The notes beneath the pieces are model-generated. The model worked only from the letters and a program-made list of their open reading frames with translations. It had not been told where the DNA came from and did no database searches. 64,000 nt of DNA from Neostapfia colusana (Eukaryota; Streptophyta; Magnoliopsida; Poales; Poaceae): positions 59,681,671-59,745,670 of the forward strand of contig JASWHV010000008.1 in assembly GCA_030760725.1 (NCBI GenBank), written 5' to 3'. A program made the position numbers and the translations under genes. Positions 21,101 to 34,307 of this stretch are shown piece after piece. Within the stretch, counting starts at the first letter, position 1. Each line of letters begins with the position of its first letter.

Positions 21101-21659
21101 GCACATTGGATTACTCCGTTGTGCTTGCTTAACCAATCCATCCCGAGTATTATGTCAAGCCCTTGGGAATCCAAGACAATGAGGTCGGCAAGGAAGTCTA
21201 CCCCCCTTATTTTAAGGCTTACTTTCGGACATACTATATTAGTCCCCATCTCTCCACCGGGAGAATTAACCAACATAGTACAACTCAAGTGTGATATGGG
21301 TAGATTATGCTTGGCAACATACTTGAATGATATGAAGGAATGTGATGCTCCAGAATCAAATAAAATGGTGGCTGGGTTGGAATTGGCAAGAACATACCAA
21401 TTACGACGTCCTCAGCCTGTTGTGCTTCCTCAGCAGAGACATGGTTCACGTTGCCTCGAGCATAGTTCTGCTGTCCACGGTTTCCTTGATTGTCCCCTCC
21501 GTCCGGTCGCGGGTTCTGCCTGAGCACGTTGCCTTGCTGTCCAGGGCCTCTCCTCGGGCACTGGCTCGCGAAGTGTCCTGTTTCCCCGCATGCAAAGCAT
21601 GCCCTGTTGCCCATGGCAGCAGGTACGTTGGGGCGGGGGTTTTGAACAGGAGCGCCCAT
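18085..21659 (-). pseudogene. gag-pol: B- gag-pol, 5'-truncated and decayed
   Basis: Minus-strand chromovirus polyprotein, cut at its 5' side by element C at 21659, so only the last part of gag remains. Order: CCHC knuckle (CFACGETGHFASQC, near 21600), protease, RT with FIDD near 20420, RNase H, integrase (H-H...; DRGSQF and QTERTNQ blocks near 18960 and 18880), GPY/F-like region and chromodomain-like tail (WCKVQW near 18200). Visible faults are a one-base shift at the start of protease near 21385, TAA at 20473-20475, TGA at 19732-19734, a frameshift near 19275, a frameshift near 18490 and TGA at 18211-18213. Integrase and tail are therefore spread over several frames. It resembles B+ (849-2185) closely and family A moderately. 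It is not functional. Confidence 0.85.
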
Positions 21660-24600
21660 TGTCACACCCGGTTTCTCCGAAGAACAACCGAGTGAATATC
21701 ACATGTATGCCATGATCATTTTCTCATACATGTGATGACAAATAGTGAAGCATCATTTATTACAAGCCAGGTGTCGAAATATAAATAAGTCTTACATAGC
21801 ATATGTCTTGATGGACGATAATAAGTTCATGACAAGTAAATAAACTAGCAGCGGAATATTATTCTTGAGGGCTCTGTCACAGGCGTTGCCCGGGGACTCC
21901 ATGAACCTAGAAACCTTCTTCGGATCCAAAGTCTTGATCATTATACACCACCTCATTATATTGACCTGAGCAGCAATATAAACCAACAAATATGCAAGGT
22001 TGAGTACCGATGCTACTCAGCAAGTGTGGGAAAGTTATGTCATGCATGGCTAGAGCAAGGAGAGGTTGAACTCATGGTTAAAGCACTACGCAATTAATAC
22101 CTATCACCTTAGCTTGTTAAGCACCTACATTACTACACAGGTGAAATGGTCCCAATCTCCCATCCCATCATCATAATCAAATAACCATAACATCATTTCC
22201 AATGTTAAGCTCCCCGCTTAACATCCACAACCTCCAAGGTCATCATATTCTAATCATGAATAAGTCCAAGCCGCCCTTGACCGTGAGCACGACTGTCATG
22301 ACAGTTTTGACTCTGCAGAGTTTGCACCACTGTACCCACATGTAGTGATTTCATCCCCTGTTGCCAGGTGGACTAAAAGAACCTCCATTACGCCAGTGGT
22401 TACGAACCACATTCACACTTCCCAGGTGTGTAGCCAGGAGATCACTACGAAGCCTTTACAAAGGGATTCCCGACGAGCGTGGGCCCATTGAGGTTTCACC
22501 CCTAACAGCATACAAGAGGCTCCAACCCCGCTGCAGTGGCCCCCTCTTGAGCCTTGCGGTTCATATGGTAGTCCAGCTGACACCTATTCCCCGCACCATC
22601 CAACACACCCATACTACGCCGGGGATACACCTAATTAATTGGCCAAGCTGCCCCATCTCAACATGTGGTTGGCACGGTAAAGCCAGGTTACATGCTCCAT
22701 GAACCGGTCCTTAGGATCCAGGCAAGTACTAAACATAAACCCAAGTCTCGTGCACCCAGCACCAACCAAAACATCCAACTTGCCTTGATCCCTACCTCTA
22801 CATAACTCACAATATCTCATTCAAGAGTATGGTAAAATAAACTGATGATCTCATCTCACAAATATCCCATTCTAAGCATGGCTAAGCATAAGCATATGAA
22901 TAAATGTCATGATAAAATAAATCCCAACCCAAGCTACAAGGAAACAAGGTAATGCAATTCTAGGGAAATTTCCTAGCATGGGTTTCACATTTCAATTGAC
23001 AATGCAAATAATTCTATCTACACATCCTAGCATAAGATCAAAGTGATCAAGGACACTTGCCTTCTTCCTGCTGCTCTGGGAATGGATAGTCCTGATCTTG
23101 GAAGGGGAGAACTTGCTCTGGGGAAGGTTCTACTCATGCCAACACACATAGCAAAAAGGAAACAACAATCCATAAGGCATAGTTTCACACTTTCATTCCA
23201 CACATACATACATATGAAAATCATTCACATTTCTATGTGTTGTGTTTACTCTATATGTGTTGATTTCTGGTCTATATGCACTTTTAAACATATGTATATG
23301 ATTTCTAACTTTTGTATTCAGATTTTTATTTGCACACTTTATATATGAATTTCAATTCTAAACAATCTCTTTATATTCAATTAACACACCCTTTAGCTAC
23401 TATGTCTGCATGGAAGGTATTTTCCTACTCCAAATGGGGTTTTCAGATTTTCTATCAAACCCTAAACTAAAGTCTTTGGTTTCGGAAACTTCATTTATCA
23501 TTTCCTAGTTATGCATACCTATTTTCCTATATTTTCAGATTTATTTCCTATGCCTAAATGTGAATTTTATTATGAAAATAGTAAGACACCTCATCAAAAC
23601 AGAATAGGTTCTGTTCTAAAATATTAAATAATATATTTTTGAACTTCTCCTCTGATGTGAACTAATTTAAATTCATTTTTCCAATTTTCAGAATTATTTC
23701 CTAGCCTAAAATATGTTTCTATACTAATAAATATGGACAATCAACTAGACAGATTCATTTCAGCTTAAAATCTACTTTTAACTCATTCTAAAGTTTCCCA
23801 AGTGCTAGGAGAGTTTAAATTTGAATTTACAATGTGTTTGTCTCACCTTTTAAATTTTAAATCCTAATCACATATTCAAATTTCTAAATTTAATATCATA
23901 TAGGGTTAAAAAGGTAAACTCTCCCCACTCCAGGGTCTATTATATTATTTCATAAATTTCCAGGGGTCTATCTACACAGAACAGAGGGGTTTTCCTAATT
24001 TTTATTAAGTCCAGGGGCTAAAACTGATTTTTAATTGAATTTACATGAAATTCTGAAGTTCCAGGGGCTAGATCAGAAGTTTCCGGGGCTAGCTCGTATT
24101 TTCCGAGATCCCCAAGGGGTAGCGAGTAAGAATCCCGGCCTTTATAATGCGGGGCTGACGTGGACCGTTCGATTTAAAACAGACGGCTCAGATTAGATCG
24201 CCGAACCGGTACGCGCGGGTTCTAACTCCACCGTGCGATTTAAAATAGACGGCGCATAAGCGGCCACGTCGTTCTGACCGAGCGCGGGCGGCGCTGCCCG
24301 GTGGCGGGAGGCGGCGATCTCGCCGGAAAACTTCGGATCTTCGTCTATTCTTCCTAGAACTGGGATTTTATGGCATAGATCGGTAGAGGGGAGGTCGGGG
24401 ATCTCACCTCGGGGTTTTTCTTGAGCTCGGAGGCCCTGGAAGGCGGTCGGCGGCGAGGTCCGAGATGGAACAGCGGCGATGCTCGTCGGAGCTGTGTCTA
24501 GGGCGCAATCTACCGAGTTTTCTGCACCTGCGTGATTCCCCGGAGGCGGTGGAACAAGATCAGCGCGTTAGATCAGAAATCCCGAGCGAAGATCGAGAGA

Positions 24601-25076
24601 AAATGGCCGGAGAAACTCTGGTTCTCACCAGGAGGAAAAACAGGCGATCGGGATGAAAAAAACGGGTGATGTCGGCGCTTATATAGACGAGGGAGAGCGG
24701 CGGTCGGTTGGGATCGACCTGGAGTCATCCGGGGACCAGAATCTCGGCTGGGAACGCGGTTTTTTGGGTTAGTTGCGATCGGGCGCGCGCGGAGGAGTCC
24801 GGGTAGTTGGCGCGAGCGGGAGGTCGGGGATGACACGCGGGCCCCGCGTGTCAGTGAGAGGGAGAGGGGGCGTGCGGCTGCGGGCTGGCGCGGGGGTGGG
24901 TGGGCCGGCTGGTGGGTTTCGGCCCACTGGCCGGGGGGTTTTGTTTTTTTTCTTTTTCTTTTTCTTTTCTGTTTTGAGTTGAATTTGAATTCCAATTTGA
25001 ATTTGAATTTCTGCACCTCATGCAATATGTCCAAAAATTTTTAAATTCCCCTCTTAACAGGTTTTGGGGTGTTACA
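21660..25076 (-). repeat. 3' LTR of element C
   Basis: The LTR is 3417 bp; on the minus strand it begins TGTAACACCCC at 25076 and ends GGGTGTGACA at 21660. TATA-like CTATATAAG lies at 24686-24678. Compared with the other C LTR, the outer few hundred bases (21660-22050) differ much more (about 7% by eye) than the zone 23240-24000 (about 1%). The conserved TGAGTA...TACTCA hairpin (22001-22019) has lost part of its stem. Confidence 0.9.
24678..24686 (-). promoter_or_regulatory. TATA box of the left C LTR
   Basis: Minus strand CTATATAAG; the counterpart in the right C LTR is at 33923-33931. It sits about 390 bp inside the LTR, like the CTATAAAAA of A and E. Confidence 0.6.
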
Positions 25077-25082
25077 GCTCTA

Positions 25083-25114
25083 CCCCCCTTAAAAGAAATC
25101 TCGTCCTCGAGATT
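25083..25114 (-). promoter_or_regulatory. Hairpin plus polypurine tract of C
   Basis: Minus strand AATCTCGAGGACGAGATT (25114-25097), then TTTTAAGGGGGG (25094-25083), six bases before the 3' LTR, as in A and E. Confidence 0.8.
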
Positions 25115-25121
25115 GGTGGTT

Positions 25122-28100
25122 CTATGAAAACAATTCCGGAAACTGTGCCTTAAGCTCGTCTTCTCGCTCCCATGTGGCTTCCTCTTCCGAGTGATGCTTC
25201 CACTGCACCTTGCATATCCGGATTCTTTTACTTCTTGTGAGGCGTTCCATTGTCTCCAAAATCTTGAATGGTTGCTCGGCATAAGACAGATCCTCAGCTA
25301 CGTCAACCTCATTCATGGGTAACATCTCTTCAGGCGTCCTCAGACATTTCTTGAGCTGTGACACATGGAATACGTCATGCACATCCGATAGGCAAGCCGG
25401 TAGTTCTAGTTGATATGCCACTTTGCCTTTCCTCTCCAGAACTTGAAAGGGTCCGATGTATCGGGGTGATAACTTCCCTTTCACCTTGAACCGACGAAGT
25501 CCTCTGATAGGGGACACCTTGAGATAGACATAGTCTCCCACATTGAAAACGAGCTCTCTTCTCCGTACATCGGCATAGCTCTTTTGTCGTGTTTGTGCTA
25601 TCCTCAAGTTGTTGTGGATTTCCCTCACTTTCGCCTCGGCATCTTGTAGTACCTCGGGCCCAAACACTTTACTTTCCCCCGTTTGGTTCCAAAATAGGGG
25701 AGTTCTGAACTTCCTCCCATACAAAGTCTCAAATGGTGACATCTTCATACTAGCCTGATAGCTGTTGTTATAGGAGAACTCCGCATATGGTAAGTTCTTA
25801 TCCCAACTCCGATTGTTTTTGAGTGCACACGCTCTCAGCATATCCTCAAGGATCTGATTGGTTCTTTCCGTCTGTCCGTCAGTCTGGGGATGATAGGCAG
25901 AACTAAAATTCAGATGAGTTCCCATGGTTTCATGCAACTTCTGCCAGAACCTTGAGGTGAACTGTGTCCCTCGATCTGACACTATCTTCTTTGGCACTCC
26001 ATGGAAACACACGATCCTTGACATGTATAATTCTGCCAATTTGGATCCGCTGTAGCTTTCTTTCACGGGGATGAAATGAGCTACCTTGGTTAGCCTGTCA
26101 ATGATGACCCATATCAAATCATATCCTGATTGGGTCCTGGGTAATCCCACTATGAAATCCATACCGATTTCTTCCCATTTCCATTCAGGCACTTTGAGTG
26201 GTTGCAATAATCCCGCGGGTCGTTGATGTTCCGCTTTCACCAACTGACATGTGTCACATAGGGCAACATGTTCCGCGACATCTCGCTTCATTCCATACCA
26301 CCAATATCTGTTCTTGAGGTCATGATACATCTTAGTACTTCCAGGATGAATGGAATAGTCGGAATCATGAGCCTCCTTCAAAATCAATTGACTGATCTCC
26401 TTCACCTTCAGGCACACAGATTCTTTTCCCGTACCACACTGTACCTTGTTCATCCTCTTTGAACCCAGGGGCTTTATTTTCCTTGATGAGTTCTCTAATC
26501 TCTTGTATCTTCTCGTCATTCTTCTGACCATTGTGGATGTCTTTCTATAATGTGGAATCCACTTCCATGGCGATGACCTCACCATTGTTCACCAGGCATA
26601 GATTGAGTCTTATCACAACGTCCTTCAATTCTGCAGGCATGTCCTTCAAGCTCAACCTATTGACCTGCACTTTCCGGCTTAGAGCATCCGCCACGACGTT
26701 CGCTTTCCCAGGATGATAGTTGATGCCCACATCAAAGTCGTTGATTAGCTCTAACCATCTCCTTTGTCTGAGGTTGAGATCTGGCTGTGTGAAAATGTAC
26801 TTTGAGCTCTTATGATCCGTATATATCTCTGTCGTCTTCCCCATCAAGTAGTGCCGCCAAATCTTCAACGCGTGTACCACTGCAGCTAGCTCTAGGTCAA
26901 CTGTAGGATAGTTCTGCTCGTGTTTCCGGAGCTGCCGGGACGCATAAGCCACGACATGCCCCTCTTGCATGAGAACACATCCCAACCCGTTTCCAGAAGC
27001 ATCACAGTACACCGAAAAGTTCTTCTGCATATTTGGCATAACTAGCACTGGGGCTGTTGTCAATCTCTTCTTCAGTTCTTGAAAACTCATCTCGCACTGC
27101 GGCGTCCATGTGAAAGTGATTCCCATCACCAACAGTTTGGTGAGGGGTCTCGAAATCTTGGAGAAACCCTCGATAAACCGTCGATAGTATCCAGCCAATC
27201 CTAAGAAGCTTCGAACTTCCCCGACATTCTCAGGGGTCTTCCACTTCTGTACATCCTCGATCTTGGCGGGATCTACGGAGATTCCTCCCTCCGAGATTAT
27301 ATGTCCTAAAAAGGGAACTCTCTTCAGCCAAAACTCACACTTGCTCAACTTGGAATATAGTTGGTGTTCTCTCAGCTTCTGCAACACCAACCTTAGATGT
27401 TTCTCATGTTCTTCTTCATCTTTGGAGAAGACGAGAATGTCATCAATGAAAACTACCAAAAATTTGTCCAGATATTCCATGAATACCTTGTTCATGAGAT
27501 ACATGAAGTATGTCGGGGCATTAGTTAGCCCGAAAGGCATGACGGTGTATTCATACAGTCCGTATCGAGATACGAAGGCTATCTTTGGAATATCAGTCTG
27601 CCTTATCTTAAGTTGGTGGTATCGCGACCTGAGATCAATTTTCGAGAACACACAAGCTCCCCTCAACTGATCAAACAAGTCTTCAATGCGGGGTAATGGG
27701 TACTTGTTCTTGATGGTTACCTCATTCAACGCACGGTAGTCCACACATAGCCTTTGGGTCCCATCCTTCTTGGGCACAAATATCACTGGAGCTCCCCATG
27801 GTGAGGAACTAGGACGAATGTACCCCTTCCCCGTCAATTCTCTTAAATGATCCTTGAGTTCTCCGAGCTGCTTGGAGTCCATTCAATAAGGTCTCTTGTA
27901 TATCGGAGCTGTTCCAGGCACTAGCTCAATCGCGAATTCCACTTCTCGATCGGGGGGCATACCTGGCAACTCTTCTAGAAAAACATCTGGATATTCCCTG
28001 ATGATCCTGATCTCCTCCACTTTCACCTCAACTTGATTTAATTTAATGTCCCTCCTAGGCTTTTGTATTGTTATGAACTTTATTCTTATGCCACTAGGGT

Positions 28101-29592
28101 GAGTTAGTTCCACCGTTCTGGTCGAACAATGGATGATTCCTTTATGTTTGGTCAACCAATCCATACCCAAAATAATATCTATCCCTTGTGAATCTATCAC
28201 TATGAGGTTGGCAGTAAATACTACCCCATTAATGTCTAGATTCACCTTGGGACACACTTGTCTTGTCCTTATTTCTCCACCTGGAGAGTTTACGGCTAGC
28301 ATATGGTTCATTTGTGTTGTTGCTAGATCATGCTTCTTAACAAACCCTTGGGCAATGAACGAGTGGGTAGCACCAGAATCGAACAACAGGGTTGCAATGT
28401 GTAAATTGGCAGGAAACATACCAACTACCACGTCGGGTGCCTCTTGCGCTTCCTCCATGGTCACGTGGTTCACCCGTCCTCGCATCACATTCTGTTGTTG
28501 CGGCTACACGGGCTTCTTCTTTGGGCACTTATGGGCGTAGTGCCCCACTTCACCACAGTTAAAGCATTGCACCCCAACCTTAGGTGCCTGTCCTTTGTTG
28601 TCTTGGGGTTGGTTTGGGGGTCCTTGTACTGCTGGTCGAGGTTGATATGTGGGGCGAGGCTTCTGTACAAACTGACGTGGTGGCTGTATTGGTGCTGACA
28701 AAGGCCTGATGTTCGGGTTGTACCCTCTTGGTGCTGAGTAGGGTACCGCAGCACGGCTCGTCTGCCCTGCGGGTTGCTGCATCAGACGTGGGCGTGTGTT
28801 GCTACCTGAGGCTTGGTGTGACCATCCCGCCTTCCTCTTGTTTTCATTTTCTAAGGCCTTGAGCTTCCTTTCTACAACAAATGCCCTGTCCACCATCTTT
28901 TGGAAGCTTTCATACTCATTGGAGGACATTGCACACTGCATTTCTGCTGTAAGTCCTTCCACAAAGCAGTCCTGTTTCTGCTCATCAGTCTCGATGTCCC
29001 GTGGTGCATAACGGGATAGTTGGGTGAATTTGGTGAGGTACTCCCTCACAGTCATGTTTCCTTGCTGCAGCCCCAAGAACTCCTTCCTCTTGTTTTTGAG
29101 TTCACCCCTTGGTATGTAATGGTTGCGGAAACTGCGCTTGAACTCTTCCCAAGTGATGTTCTCAGGGTCATGATGGGCGGCCATGTAAGCGGTCCACCAA
29201 TCAGCAGCAGGTCCATGCAATTGGTGAGAGGCAAACAGCACCCTCTAATACCCTTGGCATTGTATGATCCTCATCTTGCTCTCAATGGTCTTTAGCCAAT
29301 CATCTGCCTCCAGGGGTTCAGCAGCACTTGCAAACTTTGGAGGTTGAGTCCCTAGAAACTCACTCAACCTTGGTTGGCATGGTGCAGCTTGTGGAGGTGG
29401 AGCTTGGTGCAAGTTGGCCACCACTTGAGTCAGGCTCTGGATGAGCTGATTCTGATTTTCAAGCATTTGGTGGATGGGATCCACTCCTTCACGGCGACCA
29501 CCCCTGTCTTGTCCTCCAGAGAGATGAGGGTTGCTGGCCTCATCGTTGTTGTTGGCGGGGTTGGCACCACGACCCTTTCCTCTTCCGGCCAT
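25122..29592 (-). pseudogene. gag-pol: gag-pol of element C, four stops and a frameshift
   Basis: The frame starts at ATG 29592 (MAGRGKGRGANPA) and has the same domain order as element A: gag, CCHC knuckle near 28560 (CFNCGEVGHYAHKC), protease DSG near 28380, RT FIDD near 27445, RNase H, integrase with an intact H-H-C-C finger and D,D35E, and chromodomain-like tail ending at 25122. Breaks: TAG at 29247-29245 in gag, TAG at 28506-28504 just after the knuckle, TGA at 27885-27883 before RT, TAG at 26547-26545 after RNase H, and a one-base insertion near 26415. Integrase after that shift is an unbroken frame to the end. The four stops and the shift make expression of a polyprotein impossible. Confidence 0.92.
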
Positions 29593-29912
29593 CTATCATG
29601 ATTAACCAGATGTTATTTTAAAGCATTACGTATTAACTTACCAGTTTTTGCTTGTTTAAACTTTAAGATTTTGAAAACTTATTTCATTTATATTTTCTGA
29701 GGATTTCATGTCTTACGCGAACATAAATGCACTCTTAATTCATATGGGCTCACACACCAAAACAAAACAACCTGAAGACGAGGTTGTGGACAAACGCCCA
29801 TGGCTTCCACAACTCACGTCACCCACCAAGCATTAACACACCATTAACTAAGGTAACGACACGACTACTCGACATCCTGCTAAACTAAGGAAAGGAATCT
29901 ACACTACTCGTA
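29593..29912 (-). other. orf0-gag spacer of element C
   Basis: This 320 bp spacer is non-coding. It keeps the 8 bp stem GTTGTGGA/TCCACAAC (29813-29806 with 29790-29783, read on the minus strand) found in A and E. Confidence 0.6.
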
Positions 29913-30683
29913 TCACTGAGCTGGCTCCTCGGGATCTTTCTCGTTATTGCGGCTGCCCTCTGACTCCGCTTTGGGTGGGGAAGCTGCTGGTGTAGAAGTG
30001 TGGCGACGCCTGCTCGCCCAGCGATCTGGGGAGTCAGGAGTCCATGTGTCATTCATGGTGACACACAGTTCATTCCCATCTCCTCTTTCTCTCACCCTCA
30101 AGCTGGCGCGAAGCAATGCCTCAGTCTCCTTCAGGGTGTCACGTACATCCTGAAGCTCCTGTTGACACTCCTGCAGTCGAGTGTTGAGCATAGCAGCATC
30201 CTCCAAGCACAAGTCCATGTGCTCATGGGAAGTCCCCTGCTGCACTGGCGGGTACTTGTACTCCGTTGTACCACTCTCACGCTGGAGGACATACATGTAC
30301 TCAGTCCTGTCCAGGTGGCGACGGTAGATGTAACTCTGGCAGGTGATGGCCTCCCAGGTGACATCCTTCTCCGCATCGACCTGTGTCGCTCGACAAGCTG
30401 GAGAGCGGTGGATCTTAAGCAGCTGATTTTCATGGATAATCCTCATTTCTGAACTCCATTCTTCCCTCTTCTCACAGATGGTCCGGGTGGAGCTGTAGTG
30501 TATGATTAGCTTGCCCGTATTGCCGGCAGTGCGGAGCATACGCCGTAGACGGCGCAACAAGCCTCCTACTGCCAACCCATAGGAGTGCTACGTTACCGGA
30601 CGGTTCTCCTCTCTTAGGGCAAGGGCAACTACAGGAACTCTCCCTCCGGTGGACTTGCGAGCGGTGCGGATCATGCGAACCAT
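29913..30683 (-). pseudogene. orf0 of element C, early nonsense codon
   Basis: The ATG at 30683-30681 matches the start of orf0 in A and E (MVRMIRTARKSTGGR). TAG at codon 32 (30590-30588) breaks it. The same frame then runs open to TGA at 29915-29913, slightly earlier than the A and E ends because of a C-terminal change. The domain pattern is the same: basic start, alpha/beta middle with WEAIT, Leu/Glu/Gln-rich probable coiled coil, Arg/Pro and acidic tail. The stop position differs from those in A (codon 116) and E (codon 159), so the three losses are independent. Function unknown. Confidence 0.68.
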
Positions 30684-30881
30684 CTAAAACATAAAGCATT
30701 TAAACTTAAGTTAGATAAGATTTTTAAACAAAAATCCTATTTTGAATAAAAGTTGGGTAAGATGAATAAAGTGACCCCATTAAATAACACTTTTCAACCC
30801 ACACCTTTGTAAAATAGTTAAGAAAATAGGGTCCTTAAATATGTCCATTTCTACCTAGGTCCACGTTCCTACGGGCAACCT

Positions 30882-30895
30882 TGGCTCTGATACCA
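30882..30895 (-). promoter_or_regulatory. Primer binding site of element C
   Basis: Minus strand TGGTATCAGAGCCA, four bases inside the 5' LTR end; complementary to initiator methionine tRNA. Confidence 0.9.
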
Positions 30896-30899
30896 CTTC

Positions 30900-33800
30900 T
30901 GTCACACCCGGTTTCTCCAAAGAACAACCGAGTGAATGTCACATGTATGCCAGGATCATTTTTGTCATACATGTGATGACAAATAGTGAAGCATCATTTA
31001 TTACAAGCCAGGTGTCGAATATAAATATGTCTTACAAAGCATACGTCTCGATGGACGATAATAAGTCCATAACATGTAAATAAAATAGCAGCGGTATATT
31101 ATTCTTGTGGGCTCCATCACAGGCGTTGCCCGAGGGCTCCATGAACCTAGAATCCTTCTTCGGGTCTGAAGTCTTGGTCATTGAACACCACATCATCCCC
31201 TTGACCTGAGCAGCAATTTAAACCAACAAATATGCAAGGTTGAGTACCATTGGTACTCAGCAAGTGTGAGAAAGTTACGTCATGCATGGCTAGAACAAGG
31301 AGAGGTTGAACTCATGGTTAAAGCACTATGCAATTAATACCTATCACCTTAGCTTATTCAGCACCTACATTACTACATAGGTGAGATGGTCCCAATCTCC
31401 CAACCCATCATCATAATCAAATGACCATAACCTCAAATTCCAATGTTAAGCTCCCCGCTTAACATCCTCAACTTCCAAAGCCATCAATTCTCTAATCATG
31501 AATAAGTCCAAGCCGCTCTTGACCGTGAGCACGGCTGTCATGACAGTTTTGACTCTGCAGAGTTTGCACCACTGTACCCACATGTAGTGATTTCATCCCC
31601 CGTTGTCGGGTGGACTAAAAGAACCTCCATTAAGCCAGTGGCTACGAACCACATTCACACTTCCCAGGTGTGTAGCCAGGAGATCACTACGAAGCCTTTA
31701 CAAAGGGATTCCCGACGAGCGTGGGCCCACTGAGGTCACCCCTAACAGCATACAAGAGGCTCCAACCCCGCTGCAGTGACCCCTCTTGAGCCTTGCAGTT
31801 CATATGGTAGTCCAGTTGACACCTACTCCCCACACCATCCAACACACCCATACTACGCCGGGGATACACCTAATTAATTGGCCAAGCTGCCCCATCTCAG
31901 CATGTGGTTGGCACGGTAAAGCCAGGTTACATGCTCCATGAACCGGTCCTTAGGATCCAGGCAAGTACTAAACACAAACCCGAGTCTCGTGCACCCAGCA
32001 CCAACCAAATCATCCAACTTGCCTCGATCCCTACCTCTACATAACTCATAATATCTCATTCAAGAGTAAGGTAAATAAATTGATGATCTCATATCCCAAT
32101 TATCCCATTCTAAGCATGGCTAAGCATAAGCATATGAATAAATGTCATGATAAAATAAATCCCAACCCAAGCTACAAGGAAACAAAGTAATGCAATTCTA
32201 GGGAAACTTCCTAGCATGGGTTTCATATTTAAATTGACAATGCAAATAATTCTATCTACACATCCTAGCATAGGATCAAAGTGGTCAAGGACACTTGCCT
32301 TCTTCCTGCTGCTCTGGGAATGGATAGTCCTGATCTTGGAAGGGGAGAACATGCTCTGGGGCAGGTTCTACTGATGCCAACACACATAGCAAAAAGGAAA
32401 CAACAATCCATAAGACATAGTTTCACACTTTCATTCCACACATACATACATATGAAAATCATTCATATTTCTATGTGTTGTGTTTACTCTATATGTGTTG
32501 ATTCTGGTCTATATGCACTTTTAAACATATGTATATGATTTCTAACCTTTGTATTCAGATTTTTATTTGCACACTTTATATATGAATTTCAATTCTAAAC
32601 AATCTCTTTATATTCAATTAACACACCCTTTAGCTACTAAGTCTGCATGGAAGGTATTTTCCTACTCCAAATGGGTTTTCAGATTTTCTATAAAACACTA
32701 AACTAAAGTCTTTGGTTTTGGAAACTTCATTTATCATTTCCTAGTTATGCATACCTATTTTCCTATATTTTCATATTTATTTTCTATGCCTAAATGTGAA
32801 TTTTATTATGAAAATAGTAAGACACCTCATCAAAACAGAATAGGTTCTGTTCTAAAATATTAAATAATATATTTTTGAACTTCTCCTCTGATGTGAACTA
32901 ATTTAAATTCATTTTTCCAATTTTCAGAATTATTTCCTATCCTAAAATATGTTTCTATACTAATAAATATGGACAATCAACTAGACAGATTCATTTCAGC
33001 TTAAAATCTACTTTTAACTCATTCTAAAGTTTCCCAAGTGCTAGGAGAGTTTAAATTTGAATTTACAATGTGTTTGTCTCACCTTTTAAATTTTAAATCC
33101 TAATCACATATTCAAATTTCTAAATTTAATATCATATAGGGTTAAAAAGGTAAACTCTCCCCACTCCAGGGTCTATTATATTATTTCATAAATTTCCAGG
33201 GGTCTATCTACACATAACAGAGGGGTTTCCCTATTTTTTATTAAGTTCAGGGGCTAAAACTGATTTTTAATTGAATTTACATGAATTTCTGAAGTTCCAG
33301 GAGCTAGATCAGAAGTTTCCGGGGCTAGCTCGTATTTTCCGAGATCCCCAGGGGGTAGGGCGTAAGAATCCCGGCCTTTATATTGCGGGGCTGACGTGGA
33401 CCGTCCGATTTAAAACAGACGGCTCAGATTAGATCGCCGAACCGGTACGCGCGGGTTTTAACTCCACCGTGCAATTTAAAATAGACGGCGCATAAGCGGC
33501 CACGTCGCTCTGACCGAGCGCGGGCGGCGCTGCCCGGCAGCGCGCGGCGGCGGGAGGCAGCGATCTCGCCGGAAAACTTCGGATCTTCGTCTATTCTTCC
33601 TAGAACTGGGATTTTATGGCATAGATCGGTAGAGGGGAGGTCGGGGATCTCACCTCGGGGTTTTTCTTGAGCTCGGAGGCCCTGGAAGGCGGTCGGCGGC
33701 GAGGTCCGAGATGGAACAGCGGCAATGCTCGTCGGAGCTGTGTCTAGGGTGCAATATACCGAGTTTTCTGCACCTGCGTGATTCCCCGGAGGCGGTGGAA

Positions 33801-34307
33801 CAAGATCAGCGCGTTAGATCAGAAATCCCGAGCGAAGATCGAGAGAAAATGACCGGAGAAACTCTGGTTCTCACCGGGAGGAAAAACAGGCGATCGGGAT
33901 GAAAAAACGGCTGATGCCGGCGCTTATATAGACGAGGGAGGGCGGCGGTCGGTTGGGATCGAGCTGGAGTCGTCCGGGGACCAGAATCTCGGCTGGGGAA
34001 CGCGGTTTTTCGGGTTAGTTGCGATCGGGCGCGCGCGGAGGAGTCCGGGTAGTTGGCGCGAGCGGGAGGTCGGGGATGACACGCGGGCCCCTCGTGTCAG
34101 AGAGGGAGAGGGGGCGCGCGGCTGCGGGCTGGCGCAGGGGTGGGTGGGCCGGCTGATGGGTTTCGGCCCACTGGCCGGGGGGTTTTGTTTTTTTCCTTTT
34201 CTTTTTCTTTTCTGTTTTGAGTTGAATTTGAATTTGAATTTCTGTACCTCATGCAATACGTCCAAAATTTTTTAAATTCCCCTCTTAATAGGTTTTGGGG
34301 TGTTACA
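30900..34307 (-). repeat. 5' LTR of element C
   Basis: The LTR is 3408 bp; minus-strand TGTAACACCCC at 34307 and GGGTGTGACA at 30900. The TATA-like site is at 33931-33923. It carries the perfect 8 bp TGAGTACC/GGTACTCA hairpin (31241-31259). The plus-strand flank AACAAGTACC beyond 34307 belongs to the integrase tail of B+. Confidence 0.9.

Larger units (their letters stand above)
21660..34307 (-). mobile_element. Element C: family A copy with two LTRs but no target duplication
   Basis: A full-length minus-strand family-A structure: 3' LTR 21660-25076, gag-pol, orf0, PBS, 5' LTR 30900-34307. Both outer ends are exact LTR termini. The five bases outside are cccat on the left and aacaa on the right and do not match. 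The left flank is B- gag (minus strand) and the right flank is the B+ integrase tail (plus strand). This fits a crossover between two same-orientation family-A elements that deleted the DNA between them. It carries four nonsense codons and a frameshift in gag-pol. Confidence 0.85.
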
